NCBI RefSeq assembly: GCF_000411295.1
Contig: NZ_KE150421.1
Span: 1,821,451 to 1,885,450 of the forward strand
Length of the DNA: 64,000 nt
Source: Paenisporosarcina sp. HGH0030
GTDB lineage: Bacteria; Bacillota; Bacilli; Bacillales_A; Planococcaceae
Direction: 5' to 3'
The position numbers and the translations under genes are program-made. This document shows, in pieces, positions 35,434 to 44,065 of the stretch; the first letter of the stretch is position 1; each line of letters begins with the position of its first letter. The notes under the pieces are model-generated. The model saw only the letters and a list, made by a program, of their open reading frames with translations. It had not been told where the DNA came from and made no database searches.

Positions 35434-36156
35434 CTATGACCCGGCTATTTTTTCTCCCCTTGGCTGGCTGCTGTTGGCGTCCGGTTCGACGGTGATGCCG
35501 ATTTGATCAAAAGTCTGCCCTTCTGCGAGCTGGTAGGTCAGTATTCCGGATCCATTTTCGTCCGGCTTGAATATGCCGCTATTTTCCCTCGTGCCGTTTT
35601 TCAGCAGCCAAACCTGGTAAACCTGTGAACCTTCGACGACGGGTAATTCGTGAACCTGCACCACCAAATTTTTCTCTGATCCCTGCTGGACAATATATGC
35701 GATGCCGTTTGTTCCCGGGTGGCTTTGATTGGCTGCTTTTAAGGGAATGCCAGTTAAAATCTCAATGGGTATATTTTCGGCATGGCGATTTTTTTCCTGT
35801 ACATTCGCTATTCCAAGGCCAATAATCGCGAGCAACAATACGGCCACGATACTGGTTGAAACTGGGGTGAAATGGCTTTTGAGCATCATGGCGAGCTTGC
35901 TCATCTTAGCCATGAATGTTTCCGTACCGCTTTTCGTTTTATGATCAAAAACAAACCCCATCACCTCGCCTTTTAGCGATTCAGGCACCTCGATTTCGGT
36001 ATAATCAAACGGCATAGCCTGCCAGGCCTGGGACAATTCCTGATATTCTTTCTTACACTCCGTACAATTCTTTAAATGTTCAACAAAGGACATGCGTTCG
36101 CTCTCCTTGAGCTCATTTGCTATATATGGAATTATATGTTCACAATCCCTTCTCAT
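35434..36156 (-). CDS. Membrane anti-sigma factor (RskA-like)
   Basis: This 240-aa protein has a zinc-binding anti-sigma domain at the N-terminus (HLKNCTECKKEY, the HxxxCxxC pattern), then one membrane helix near residues 97-117 (STSIVAVLLLAIIGLGIANV) and an extracytoplasmic anti-sigma-K-type domain (VYQVWLLKNGTRENSGIF). It should hold the sigma factor encoded directly upstream. The two genes overlap by 4 nt (ATGA), the normal sigma/anti-sigma arrangement. By eye the gene is more GC-rich than flanking core genes. Confidence 0.9.
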   Translation of the reverse strand: MRRDCEHIIPYIANELKESERMSFVEHLKNCTECKKEYQELSQAWQAMPFDYTEIEVPESLKGEVMGFVFDHKTKSGTETFMAKMSKLAMMLKSHFTPVSTSIVAVLLLAIIGLGIANVQEKNRHAENIPIEILTGIPLKAANQSHPGTNGIAYIVQQGSEKNLVVQVHELPVVEGSQVYQVWLLKNGTRENSGIFKPDENGSGILTYQLAEGQTFDQIGITVEPDANSSQPRGEKIAGS

Positions 36157-36698
36157 TTTATATCCTCCAATTCCAGATGCTTCCTCAAACCTTTAAGAGC
36201 TTGGTGTAGCCTGCTTTTAATCGTGCCGAGCGGCTCTTGTTCCAGCTTGGCGATCTCTGAAAGAGAATACCCTTTCCAATAAAGCAAATCGATTAATTTT
36301 CTTTGCGCTGTCGGCAATTTGTTTTTCGCCATCTCAATATTATTCGTATTTACTCGTTGCTCGATTGCATTGGCAAGGTCGGCTATCTCTTCATGTTCCT
36401 CTTGATAGTGTTGCGTATGTCTCTTCTCTTTGCGGTGGTAGTCAATGCAAATATTGCGAGTAATCGTGAGGAGCCAATTTACAAAGTTGCCTTGAGCAGG
36501 ATCGTAATGGCTGTTTGTTGTCCATAGCCTCAAAAAGACCACCTGAATAATCTCTTTCGTTTTTTCCTCATTCCCATTACAAAACTTCATAACAAAGCCG
36601 TAAACAAGCTTTATATATCGATCATAAAGCTCCTCTAATGCGTGACCGTATTTTTCGTTTACCAATCTCATTAATTCCGCATCGTAATTTTCTTTCAT
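36153..36698 (-). CDS. ECF RNA polymerase sigma factor
   Basis: This 181-aa sigma factor has region 2 (ALEELYDRYIKLVYGFVMKF, then EIIQVVFLRLWTTNSHYDP and NWLLTITRNICIDYHRK) and region 4 (AQRKLIDLLYWKGYSLSEIA, then LGTIKSRLHQALKGLRKHL), with the short linker typical of ECF types. It is coupled to its membrane anti-sigma factor. The neighbouring lipoprotein and AcfC-like genes are likely regulon members. GGGAG site before ATG. Confidence 0.92.
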   Translation of the reverse strand: MKENYDAELMRLVNEKYGHALEELYDRYIKLVYGFVMKFCNGNEEKTKEIIQVVFLRLWTTNSHYDPAQGNFVNWLLTITRNICIDYHRKEKRHTQHYQEEHEEIADLANAIEQRVNTNNIEMAKNKLPTAQRKLIDLLYWKGYSLSEIAKLEQEPLGTIKSRLHQALKGLRKHLELEDIK

Positions 36699-36759
36699 GT
36701 GGCACTCCCTGCTATTGGAAAAAAATATATTGCCATTATACTATTTTAAAAATAAGGAT

Positions 36760-36785
36760 GGGAACGACCGCGACTGATCGTTCCC
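36760..36785 (-). terminator. Hairpin after the lipoprotein gene
   Basis: GGGAACGA and TCGTTCCC pair on the minus strand, followed by ATCCTTATTTTT. The tail is an imperfect T tract, so it may only attenuate transcription into the sigma gene. A TATAAT box lies a little downstream on the minus strand (plus-strand ATTATA around 36736), a possible separate promoter for the sigma gene. Confidence 0.5.
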
Positions 36786-36794
36786 TGGACAGGC

Positions 36795-37268
36795 TTATTC
36801 AAATTCTGTTTCGCTGTTTACGACAAACCATACATCTTTTACTCCTTGTCCTTTTACATCCCCTTCTTGCTGGTCTTTTGCAAAATAATAGAGAGGAAAG
36901 CCTTTGTACGTGACCTGCTTCTCCCCGTTATCTTCTCTTGTGATTGTATCGAAATCCTTTTTGTCAAAACCTTCCGGGACGGCGAAATCCTCTTGGGTAA
37001 ATGACGGCCAGTTTGCTAGGCAGTCTCCGCTGCAATTGCTTTTTCCTGCTTGGTCCTTTTTAAAGTAATACAGGGCCATTCCCTGTGGATCCGTCAGGTA
37101 CTCTCCAGCTTTCTCATTCTCCAAAAGCTGAAGGCTGTCAGCCGGGGCTTGTTCCGTTTGGGCTTGATCGGGTTGATCCGTCTCTTTTTTTTCCTCAGTG
37201 CTATTTCCACAGGCAGCCAAAGCAAAAATAATCGAAAGTATCGTGAGCGTAAAAATTCCTTTTTTCAT
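36795..37268 (-). CDS. COG4315-type lipoprotein with two YYFxKD repeats
   Basis: This 157-aa lipoprotein has signal peptide and lipobox ALAACG, a low-complexity acidic/Gln linker and two repeats: GMALYYFKKDQAGKSNC and GFPLYYFAKDQQEGDVKGQG. A conserved CSGDCLANWPSF sits between them. This is the secreted-repeat family annotated as predicted lipoproteins with Yx(FWY)xxD motif, function unknown. ATG at 37268 follows GGAGGAA. Together with the acfC-like gene it precedes the sigma/anti-sigma pair. Confidence 0.85.
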   Translation of the reverse strand: MKKGIFTLTILSIIFALAACGNSTEEKKETDQPDQAQTEQAPADSLQLLENEKAGEYLTDPQGMALYYFKKDQAGKSNCSGDCLANWPSFTQEDFAVPEGFDKKDFDTITREDNGEKQVTYKGFPLYYFAKDQQEGDVKGQGVKDVWFVVNSETEFE

Positions 37269-37306
37269 GTTTGTTCCTCCAAGTTTTTTAGATTTAAGGC
37301 TTACCC

Positions 37307-38110
37307 TTACTTCCAGCCCCATTTTTGAAAGATTTGGTGAGATTCTTCCGTTTTTAAATAATCAATAAATTGCTGTGCCTCTTTTTTCTGATCGGTGATT
37401 TTCGTCAGGACGATCGGCGTTCCACGATAGAGCTTTTCTTCTTCGGGCAGTTCGATCAGGTCGGTCACATCCTGGAGCCGGTAATGCCATGATTCATAGG
37501 TAATCCAGGCGTCTAGACTGGAATTCGATTTCCATCGTTCAATGGCTTCGGCACTCGACTTTACAGAAAGGTTAATATTTTGGGAAATGCCTTCGATTAG
37601 CCCTTTTCTGCCTGCCATATCTTCCCAAAGTCCAAGCTGGCCAGCCCCATTCACATCAATTATTTTTACTCCATTATTCGTTAAATCCTCCAGGCTTTCA
37701 ATCTTCTTAGGATTTCCTTTCCTCACCAATATTCCTGCAGCACGCGGGTAAAGCTCCGTACGTGATGTAGTGTCGATCATTTCGGGGTGGTTAAAGATGA
37801 AGTCCTGCAGCATATATTCGGAGCCACCGAAAATAATATCTGCATCTTCCTTTGCCTGGCTGATCCACTTGCCTTCTGGTCCAGCTGTTACTTCCACCTT
37901 GATTCCCGTTTCAGCTGAAAAATGTTCAGCAGCTTCCTTAATCGGTCCAAGTGGTCCGCCTGGTCCGTACACCCGGATGACATGATCACTTTGGCTGGAA
38001 TTTGGTGTTTCCTGGGACGTCGGCTTACGGTCCATATTTGCATAGGCTGACAATCCGGTAGCCGTAATGACAAAGAGCAGTAAAGCTGATAGAAATACGG
38101 TCTTCTTCAT
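37307..38110 (-). CDS. AcfC-like secreted substrate-binding protein
   Basis: This 267-aa protein has a signal peptide (KKTVFLSALLLFVITATGLS) with no lipobox and a periplasmic-binding fold of the sulfate/molybdate type. Matching segments are VIRVYGPGGPLGPIKEAAEHF, ADIIFGGSEYMLQDF, ELYPRAAGILVRKGNPK and FIDYLKTEESHQIFQKWGWK. It resembles accessory colonization factor AcfC; ligand unknown. No transporter genes adjoin it in the operon. GGAGGGAG site. First gene of the acfC-lipoprotein-sigma-anti-sigma series. Confidence 0.85.
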   Translation of the reverse strand: MKKTVFLSALLLFVITATGLSAYANMDRKPTSQETPNSSQSDHVIRVYGPGGPLGPIKEAAEHFSAETGIKVEVTAGPEGKWISQAKEDADIIFGGSEYMLQDFIFNHPEMIDTTSRTELYPRAAGILVRKGNPKKIESLEDLTNNGVKIIDVNGAGQLGLWEDMAGRKGLIEGISQNINLSVKSSAEAIERWKSNSSLDAWITYESWHYRLQDVTDLIELPEEEKLYRGTPIVLTKITDQKKEAQQFIDYLKTEESHQIFQKWGWK

Positions 38111-38159
38111 GATTCTCCCTCCATTTTATATATATTTTTTAACGGTACTATCAGAGGAA

Positions 38160-38185
38160 ACGAAGGGAGTTCGTAAACGGTTTGA
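38160..38185 (-). promoter_or_regulatory. Candidate ECF-sigma promoter upstream of the acfC-like gene
   Basis: On the minus strand TCAAAC (complement of 38180-38185) and CGT (complement of 38160-38162) are 17 nt apart, about 50 bp before the start codon, similar to TGAAAC-N16/17-CGT promoters of Bacillus ECF sigma factors. A sigma-A-like TATAAT lies just upstream on the same strand. The short motifs make this a hypothesis only. Confidence 0.35.
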
Positions 38186-38256
38186 TTATAATTGCAAAAT
38201 AGTTAGAAAGTTTCATTTAAATCATTATCCCTATTCCTCTTCGCTCCTGTTTGTAA

Positions 38257-38306
38257 CCAAAAACACCACAACGACTGCTTGGATTCCAGCAAACGTTGTG
38301 GTGTTC
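38257..38306 (-). terminator. Terminator of the permease pair
   Basis: ACACCACAACG and CGTTGTGGTGT form an 11-bp stem with a 20-nt loop, followed on the minus strand by TTTTTGG. Confidence 0.8.
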
Positions 38307-38313
38307 ATTATTA

Positions 38314-39336
38314 TCATTTAGCGGTTTTTTGAAGAAAATTCATTTTTTCTTTGAGCTGTTGTTGGTTCCACTCGATGGTTTCTTCTGAAACAAAGGCCAT
38401 TCGCTTGCGTTTCGGCAATTTGACTTGACCGTTCGTTGCCCGAGTATAGCCTTCAATCATGGCTGCGATTGCCAAAATAACGAGAGCAAAGCTGATGGCT
38501 GGACCCAGGGGCAACCAAGGAGCGCCTTGCAGGTAGCGGAAAGAGTTACCGAAAAGCCCTGCCCATTCGTATGAAATGGATCTAGGGGGATCGCCGAACA
38601 TAGCGTCATAATCAACGTCTGTTCCACCTAAAAACAATTGAAGCATCCCTAAATGGGCAAAGACGATCAGCGATTCCACCACTTGTTGTCCGTAAAGAAC
38701 CAACAATTTTTCACGCATTTGGGGGAATAAGTGACGGATGATCAGACGTCTGCGACTGGCTCCCAGTGTACGTGCCGCCAATATATATTCCTGGTGGTAC
38801 AGTAGGTTGGCTTCATTGCCTACCAATGCTGCCACAATCGGAACCGTCATGAAAGCCATAATGACGACCTGAATGACTAACCTTTCTGTAATGGTCGTCG
38901 AGAATCCTTCTGGCGGCATCCAAAGAACTGGTGACAACAATAGCACGGCAAATATGGTCATGGGTACATAATGAATCGGATCAATTAATCCATTAATCCA
39001 TGAGCGCTGACGTTGCAAATAAGTCCCAAGTGCAAAGCCTAATGGAATGGCAATCAACATTCGCAAAAATGCCACTGCCATGGCTGCAATAATCGTGTAT
39101 TTGGCACCAATCATGATTTTTGCCAACATATCGTAGCCAAATTGGTCCGTTCCGAGCGGATGCATCCATTTTGGTGAAATTGGTGGTCCTTCCACTGCAC
39201 GACCATTTTCTTCAATGAAAAACGTTTGCTTTGGAACACTTCCGAAAATCCATTCAAACACAAAACTGCCGACTAAAAAGAAAGCGATGATGCTGAATCC
39301 AATGAGAAATAAAGGTTGTCTCCAAACGGATTTCAT
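38314..39336 (-). CDS. Opp/Dpp-type ABC transporter permease (C-type)
   Basis: This 340-aa protein has an N-terminal helix, a short extracytoplasmic part with WMHPLGTDQFGYDMLAKIM typical of DppC/OppC proteins, then five helices. The EAA loop that contacts the ATPase is EYILAARTLGASRRRLIIRH. Start at ATG 39336 after GAGGAGGT, overlapping the other permease by 4 nt. No ATPase or binding-protein gene is nearby, so it must borrow partners encoded elsewhere. Substrate unknown; peptides or metal chelates are usual for the family. Confidence 0.85.
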   Translation of the reverse strand: MKSVWRQPLFLIGFSIIAFFLVGSFVFEWIFGSVPKQTFFIEENGRAVEGPPISPKWMHPLGTDQFGYDMLAKIMIGAKYTIIAAMAVAFLRMLIAIPLGFALGTYLQRQRSWINGLIDPIHYVPMTIFAVLLLSPVLWMPPEGFSTTITERLVIQVVIMAFMTVPIVAALVGNEANLLYHQEYILAARTLGASRRRLIIRHLFPQMREKLLVLYGQQVVESLIVFAHLGMLQLFLGGTDVDYDAMFGDPPRSISYEWAGLFGNSFRYLQGAPWLPLGPAISFALVILAIAAMIEGYTRATNGQVKLPKRKRMAFVSEETIEWNQQQLKEKMNFLQKTAK

Positions 39337-40220
39337 CCAACAACACCTCCTCTTTTTAATCGATGAATAAAGTACCATTCCCCAAGGCTATACAAAAGGA
39401 AAATTGGCAGGAAGAAACTTATGATTGTCACTAAGAACAATGTGCCGCTCAAGTTTTCATACATGTACAACATAACGCCAGGAATATTGAACATCAGTTC
39501 GAGAATGAAGAGATTGGATAGCATAAACCACATCGTTTTTTTCGATTGGAAAAACACACTGATGATGGCATTGCGGAAAATGTGCATGAATAAGATGAAT
39601 GCTTTTCCGAAGCCTAAAGATTTTGCCAGTTCAACATACATGTTCCGCTCTTCTGCTTCGAATGTCAGCATGCTCAATCGGTACAATTGAATCATCGGTA
39701 AAATCATCAGACATAGAACCGGTAGCCAATATATGCGATCGTCACCAATCACTGCAATTTTGGACACGAGTACCCCTGTATTCTGGAAAATAATTACGAC
39801 AAGCAATTGGGCAAGCACGATGATTAGTATGTCAGGCATTGATTCCAGGAAATAAAAGAAAAGTTTGACACGTGCGCGTGCCTTTTCGCGCAATAGCATC
39901 GTGATGAAAGTGCCGATTAATGCGAACACCACAGCTACAACCAGTGCCAAAAATAATATTTGAAGTGAATAAGTGATATTTTCCAGAAGCTGTGGGAATA
40001 TTGGGACTTCCCGTATTTCGCCACGCCCAACGAAATGGGCCACACTTAACTCACTAATATTCATTAGAGATGTTGCATGCAATTGAATCGTTTCTATGTA
40101 TTCTTTCCATAATAATTCCCCCTGCTGTAAGCCGGCAATCAGCACAGGTGCTCCACTTATGAGCAAAATACTCACCAATGCAGCTACGAGCTGGATAACC
40201 CACTTGAGAAATCCTTTCAT
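39333..40220 (-). CDS. Opp/Dpp-type ABC transporter permease (B-type)
   Basis: This 295-aa membrane protein has about six helices. Residues 75-130 (LENITYSLQILFLALVVAVVF) look like the start of the permease domain and YVELAKSLGFGKAFILFMHIF is the EAA loop. The N-terminal extracytoplasmic region is shorter and less conserved than in DppB. Coupled to the C-type permease by an ATGA overlap. GGAGGA site. Confidence 0.8.
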   Translation of the reverse strand: MKGFLKWVIQLVAALVSILLISGAPVLIAGLQQGELLWKEYIETIQLHATSLMNISELSVAHFVGRGEIREVPIFPQLLENITYSLQILFLALVVAVVFALIGTFITMLLREKARARVKLFFYFLESMPDILIIVLAQLLVVIIFQNTGVLVSKIAVIGDDRIYWLPVLCLMILPMIQLYRLSMLTFEAEERNMYVELAKSLGFGKAFILFMHIFRNAIISVFFQSKKTMWFMLSNLFILELMFNIPGVMLYMYENLSGTLFLVTIISFFLPIFLLYSLGEWYFIHRLKRGGVVG

Positions 40221-40292
40221 ATTACCTTCCTCCTGTTCTCTAAAAAATCAGATAGTTTAATAATACCATATTTTTCTATTTCGTGGAACGAA

Positions 40293-40978
40293 GAAATTTT
40301 AGACGATCCTTATTCTTTCACGATTGTCTTCGTTCTTCCACCGTCGGAGTCGGGTTAGAGTGGCGTTTTCCACTTTTCCTACTGTCTAGTTCCAAACGCC
40401 AGCCCGCACCTACGCTTCAGAAACTCAATCGAAAACAAGTTTTCGTTTCGTTTCTTCCACCGTCAGAGTCGGGTTAGAGTGGCGTTTTCCACTTTTCTTA
40501 CTGTCTAGTTCCAAACGCCAGCCCGCACCTCCGCTTCAGAAACTCAATCGAAAACAAGTTTTCGTTTCGTTTCTTCCACCGTCGGAGTCGGGTTAGAGTG
40601 GCGTTTTCCACTTTTCTTACTGTCTAGTTCCAAACGCCAGCCCGCACCTCCGCTTCAGAAACTCAATCGAAAACAAGTTTTCGTTTCGTTTCTTCCACCG
40701 TCGGAGTCGGGCTAGAGTGACGTTTTCCACTTTTCCTACTGTCTAGTTCCAAACGCCAGCCCGCACCTCCGCTTCAGAAACTCAATCGAAAACAAGTTTT
40801 CGTTTCGTTTCTTCCACCGTCGGAGTCGGGCTAGAGTGACGTTTTCCACTTTTCCTACTGTCTAGTTCCAAACGCCAGCCCGCACCTCCGCTTCAGAAAC
40901 TCAATCGAAAACAAGTTTTCGTTTCGTTTCTTCCACCGTCGGAGTCGGGCTAGAGTGGCGTTTTCCACTTTTCCATGA
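40293..40978. repeat. Tandem array of five 119-bp repeats plus a partial copy
   Basis: Units starting ACTGTCTAGTTCCAAACGCC begin at 40381, 40500, 40619, 40738 and 40857, an exact 119-bp period, and copies differ at only a few bases. A partial unit precedes at about 40293-40380. Each contains CGAAAAC/GTTTTCG and, across unit borders, TGGCGTTT facing AAACGCCA. It belongs to the dispersed structured repeat family and fills most of the 835-bp gap between the permeases and yojF. The remaining ~80 bp before yojF is AT-rich promoter sequence. Confidence 0.9.
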
Positions 40979-41055
40979 GCATGCTAATCGCATTAATCAG
41001 CAAAATTCACTATACTTATGTCTAGAAGTTTTGTTGTTAAGAGGGGGATAAAAAA

Positions 41056-41406
41056 GTGGACGTAGTACATGTAGCAAAGTTACAGGAATTGTTAAATTCC
41101 TTTGCAGATAAAGATGTTTATCTTCATTTGGAAACGACGAATGGTGCTTATGCATCTCATTTTGACGAGACTGTGTTTAATGCAGGGGCATTCATACGTA
41201 ATATTGTCGTGAAGTATGAATTAGGAAAAGTCGCGGGTTACAGCCCTCACCGTGTTGGCTTAAAATTGCCACATGGCTGGGTGTATGCACAGGGGATCAC
41301 TCATTTTGAATTGGATGAGTACGGTCGTTTGTTGATGGCTGGACACGATCAATCAGGAAAATTGGCAGTTGCGCTTCAAATCAGCGAAACGCCATTTACG
41401 TATTAA
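41056..41406 (+). CDS. yojF: YojF family protein (DUF1806)
   Basis: This 116-aa conserved protein is encoded with bshB2 in Bacillales. It contains DKDVYLHLETTNGAYASHF and GWVYAQGITHFELDEYGRLL. No catalytic motif is recognised. The constant pairing with bshB2 suggests a role in bacillithiol metabolism. GTG start with GAGGGGG site; 15 nt before bshB2. Confidence 0.88.
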   Translation: MDVVHVAKLQELLNSFADKDVYLHLETTNGAYASHFDETVFNAGAFIRNIVVKYELGKVAGYSPHRVGLKLPHGWVYAQGITHFELDEYGRLLMAGHDQSGKLAVALQISETPFTY

Positions 41407-41421
41407 GAAGGAGGAAATCAT

Positions 41422-42117
41422 ATGACTTTAACACAAGAAAGACACGTACTCGTTGTATTTCCTCACCCAGATGACGAAGCATTTGGCGTTTCCGGTACCA
41501 TCTCCATGTATATCAAACAGGGAACTCCGGTTACATATGCTTGTTTAACATTAGGCGAGATGGGACGTAATTTAGGAAATCCACCTTTTGCGACACGTGA
41601 GTCTTTACCACATATCCGTAAAGATGAATTGATTGCTTCCGCACAAGCGATGGGCTTGACCGATTTACGCATGATGGGTTTGCGGGATAAAACTGTAGAG
41701 TTTGAAGATGATGAAAAAATGGTTCAAATGATGACGAAGCTGATTGAAGAAACGAACCCATCACTCATCATTACGTTTTATCCGAACTACGCAGTGCATC
41801 CAGATCATGAAGCGACGGCTCGTGCGGTCGTACGTGCTGTTCGCCGTATGGATGAGAATCTGCGTCCGAAATTGTATGCGGTGGCGTTTGCAAATAATAC
41901 AAAGGATGATCTTGGAGAACCTGATGTCGTTCATGATATTCAGGAAGTACGAGATCAAAAGATGGGCGCAATGCGTGCACATATTTCCCAGACAGCTTGG
42001 ATGTTGGCGGAAATGGAGAAACGCTTGGCAGAAGGAGAACCTGAAGCTGAGAACTGGTTTACCTATGAGCGGTTCTATAATTACCGCTGGCATGAAGATT
42101 TTGAAGAAACATTCTAA
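41422..42117 (+). CDS. bshB2: Bacillithiol biosynthesis deacetylase BshB2
   Basis: This 231-aa LmbE/PIG-L-family zinc deacetylase removes the acetyl group from GlcNAc-malate in bacillithiol synthesis (second, YojG-type enzyme). The metal site is FPHPDDEAFGVSG, with the later zinc ligand in NYAVHPDHEATARAV. AAGGAGG site before ATG. Operon with yojF. Confidence 0.92.
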   Translation: MTLTQERHVLVVFPHPDDEAFGVSGTISMYIKQGTPVTYACLTLGEMGRNLGNPPFATRESLPHIRKDELIASAQAMGLTDLRMMGLRDKTVEFEDDEKMVQMMTKLIEETNPSLIITFYPNYAVHPDHEATARAVVRAVRRMDENLRPKLYAVAFANNTKDDLGEPDVVHDIQEVRDQKMGAMRAHISQTAWMLAEMEKRLAEGEPEAENWFTYERFYNYRWHEDFEETF

Positions 42118-42146
42118 CTCTACAAGTAAATGATTATTTCCTAATG

Positions 42147-42190
42147 AAATCCTGGAGATTCCACATAAAATGGGTCTTTCAGGATTTTTA
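42147..42190 (+). terminator. Terminator of yojF-bshB2
   Basis: AAATCCTG/CAGGATTT with further weak pairing, followed by a T tract. Confidence 0.75.
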
Positions 42191-42302
42191 TTGTTTAAGT
42201 TGTGGAATTATAAGGAATACATACAAATGTGGACTTTTTGAGCTTCGGCAAGTATCATTACTAGAGAAGTTGAATAATTATACATCTTAGGAGGACCCAT
42301 TT

Positions 42303-43658
42303 TTGAAGAAGTTTTCACTTTCCACATGGTTATTGTTTCTAATACCATCAATTATTGGAATATTATTATTCATGATTCCATTCAAAATCGAGGGCGAATG
42401 GAAGATTCCTGTAGCCATATTGGCAAATATGGTCGCTGGAGTAGTAGAGCCAATCATGCCTTGGACCGTTACCGTTGTCATGATTTTGGCAGCGATTGGA
42501 TCGCTCGTATATCAATTTAAAAAAGATTCGAACCCTGAAGATCAGGCATTTTTCGATAAACTATTCCAAGTGAATTGGTTCTGGACGATCGTCCGTGTCA
42601 TTGGGGCAATTTTTGCTGTCATGGTCGTTGCGAATATCGGACCAGAAGCAATAAGAAGTGAAGATACTGGTGGATTGTTGCTGTCACCTACTGGTTTACT
42701 ATCATTCTTGTTCACTATTTTCCTATTTGCCGGATTACTATTACCACTTCTTCTAAACTTCGGTTTGCTGGAGTTTTTCGGAACGATGATGGTAAAAGTC
42801 ATGCGTCCTCTATTCAAATTGCCTGGCCGTTCGTCAATTGACGCGCTTGCTTCTTGGATTGGCGATGGTACAATTGGTGTTTTATTGACAAGTAAGCAGT
42901 ATGAAGATGGTTTTTATACGAAAAAAGAAGCAGCAATCATTGGAACTACGTTCTCAGTGGTGTCGATTACTTTCTCGATTGTCGTTCTTGAAGAGCTTGG
43001 ACTGGGTAGCTATTTCCTTCCATTTTATGCGACAGTTCTTGGAGCTGGGGTTGTTTTGGCATTCATCATGCCTCGAATTTACCCTTTATCACGCAAACCT
43101 GAAGAATACGTAGATGGACGTCCATACGATGAGCATGCAGAAACATTGCCTGAGGGCTATAATGTTGTAAGTCATGGCCTGGAAAACGCTTTGACAACGG
43201 CAGATAAAAACCGTTCATTCACTAAATTCATGTCCGACGGCTTAAAAAACGTATTGGATATGTGGATGGGTGTTGCACCAGTCGTGATGGCATTTGGTAC
43301 GATTGCGTTGATGCTTGCGACTTACACAGATATATTTGTTTGGTTAGGCAAACCGTTTGAACCGTTGCTAATGGTTCTTGGTGTTCCAGAAGCCGCAGAA
43401 GCAGCACAAACAATGGTCGTTGGTTTTGCAGACATGTTCCTCCCAGCTATTTTGGGCGGACAAATGATTGAATCTGAAATGACCCGTTTCGTTATTGCGG
43501 CAACATCGGTTACTCAGTTGATCTACATGTCTGAAGTCGGCGGATTGTTACTTGGTTCAAAAATCCCTGTCAACTTCCTGGATTTGATTGTGATTTTCTT
43601 GTTGCGCACTGTGATTGCATTACCTATCATCGCAGGTGTCGCTCATTTATTGTTCTAA
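42303..43658 (+). CDS. YjiH-type nucleoside-recognition membrane protein
   Basis: This 451-aa protein has about ten membrane helices, with LWLFLIPSIIGILLFMIPF-like opening and two Gate/nucleoside-recognition repeats (SIDALASWIGDGTIGVLLTS and VVGFADMFLPAILGGQMIES). Members of the YjiH family are poorly characterised transporters. TTG start behind TAGGAGGA. Single-gene unit with its own terminator. Confidence 0.8.
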   Translation: MKKFSLSTWLLFLIPSIIGILLFMIPFKIEGEWKIPVAILANMVAGVVEPIMPWTVTVVMILAAIGSLVYQFKKDSNPEDQAFFDKLFQVNWFWTIVRVIGAIFAVMVVANIGPEAIRSEDTGGLLLSPTGLLSFLFTIFLFAGLLLPLLLNFGLLEFFGTMMVKVMRPLFKLPGRSSIDALASWIGDGTIGVLLTSKQYEDGFYTKKEAAIIGTTFSVVSITFSIVVLEELGLGSYFLPFYATVLGAGVVLAFIMPRIYPLSRKPEEYVDGRPYDEHAETLPEGYNVVSHGLENALTTADKNRSFTKFMSDGLKNVLDMWMGVAPVVMAFGTIALMLATYTDIFVWLGKPFEPLLMVLGVPEAAEAAQTMVVGFADMFLPAILGGQMIESEMTRFVIAATSVTQLIYMSEVGGLLLGSKIPVNFLDLIVIFLLRTVIALPIIAGVAHLLF

Positions 43659-43666
43659 ATTAAATT

Positions 43667-43714
43667 AAGCTGTCTCCAATGCCGCAATATCGCGGAGTTG
43701 GAGACAGCTTTTTC
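43667..43714 (+). terminator. Terminator of the YjiH-type gene
   Basis: AAGCTGTCTCCAA and TTGGAGACAGCTT form a 13-bp stem, followed by TTTTCG. Confidence 0.92.
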
Positions 43715-43760
43715 GTTTTTCTAAACATCTGGCCCAATTGGAAATCAAAAGTCTTTCTTT

Positions 43761-43920
43761 CAATAGCTTAGAAGTTCTTCTTCATTCATTGTTTCGCCAG
43801 TTTTAGAAACAATCATTGCCGCGACCATTTCTCCCCACTTCTCGTCAGGCATACCAATAGTGGATATTCAAACAACTTCAAAGCAAGAAGGCTCAATCAG
43901 TTCGTTTACGTACTCTATCT
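43761..43920 (-). pseudogene. Remnant of an acyl-CoA synthetase gene (C-terminal fragment)
   Basis: The minus strand reads STIGMPDEKWGEMVAAMIV and then SKTGETMNEEELLSY. This is the C-terminal motif region of AMP-forming acyl-CoA ligases, where intact enzymes have VIGVPDEKWGE and a lysine-bearing end. An in-frame stop precedes it (EVV*ISTIG), no start codon or remaining domain exists, and the frame ends early. It lies in the 407-bp gap between the YjiH terminator and tdh. The rest of that gap (43921-44065) shows no other coding trace. Confidence 0.75.
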
Positions 43921-44065
43921 TATTTTTAGGATGCCATGCACGTTATGGACAAGTATATGCTCGGTTTAGAAATATCTAATCGTGTTTGGTTCCATCGACT
44001 ATTTCTTATCACGAAAAAGCTGATGTTTCCATTTAACAGGAAACATCAGCCATTCTAAATTCGTT

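Noticed and set aside
35434-38110. Prophage or insertion sequence carrying the sigma block
   Set aside because: No transposase, integrase or phage gene is present; only composition and junction features suggest transfer.
40381-40975. 119-bp tandem repeats as a CRISPR array
   Set aside because: Repeats are contiguous and far longer than CRISPR repeats, with no unique spacers and no cas genes.
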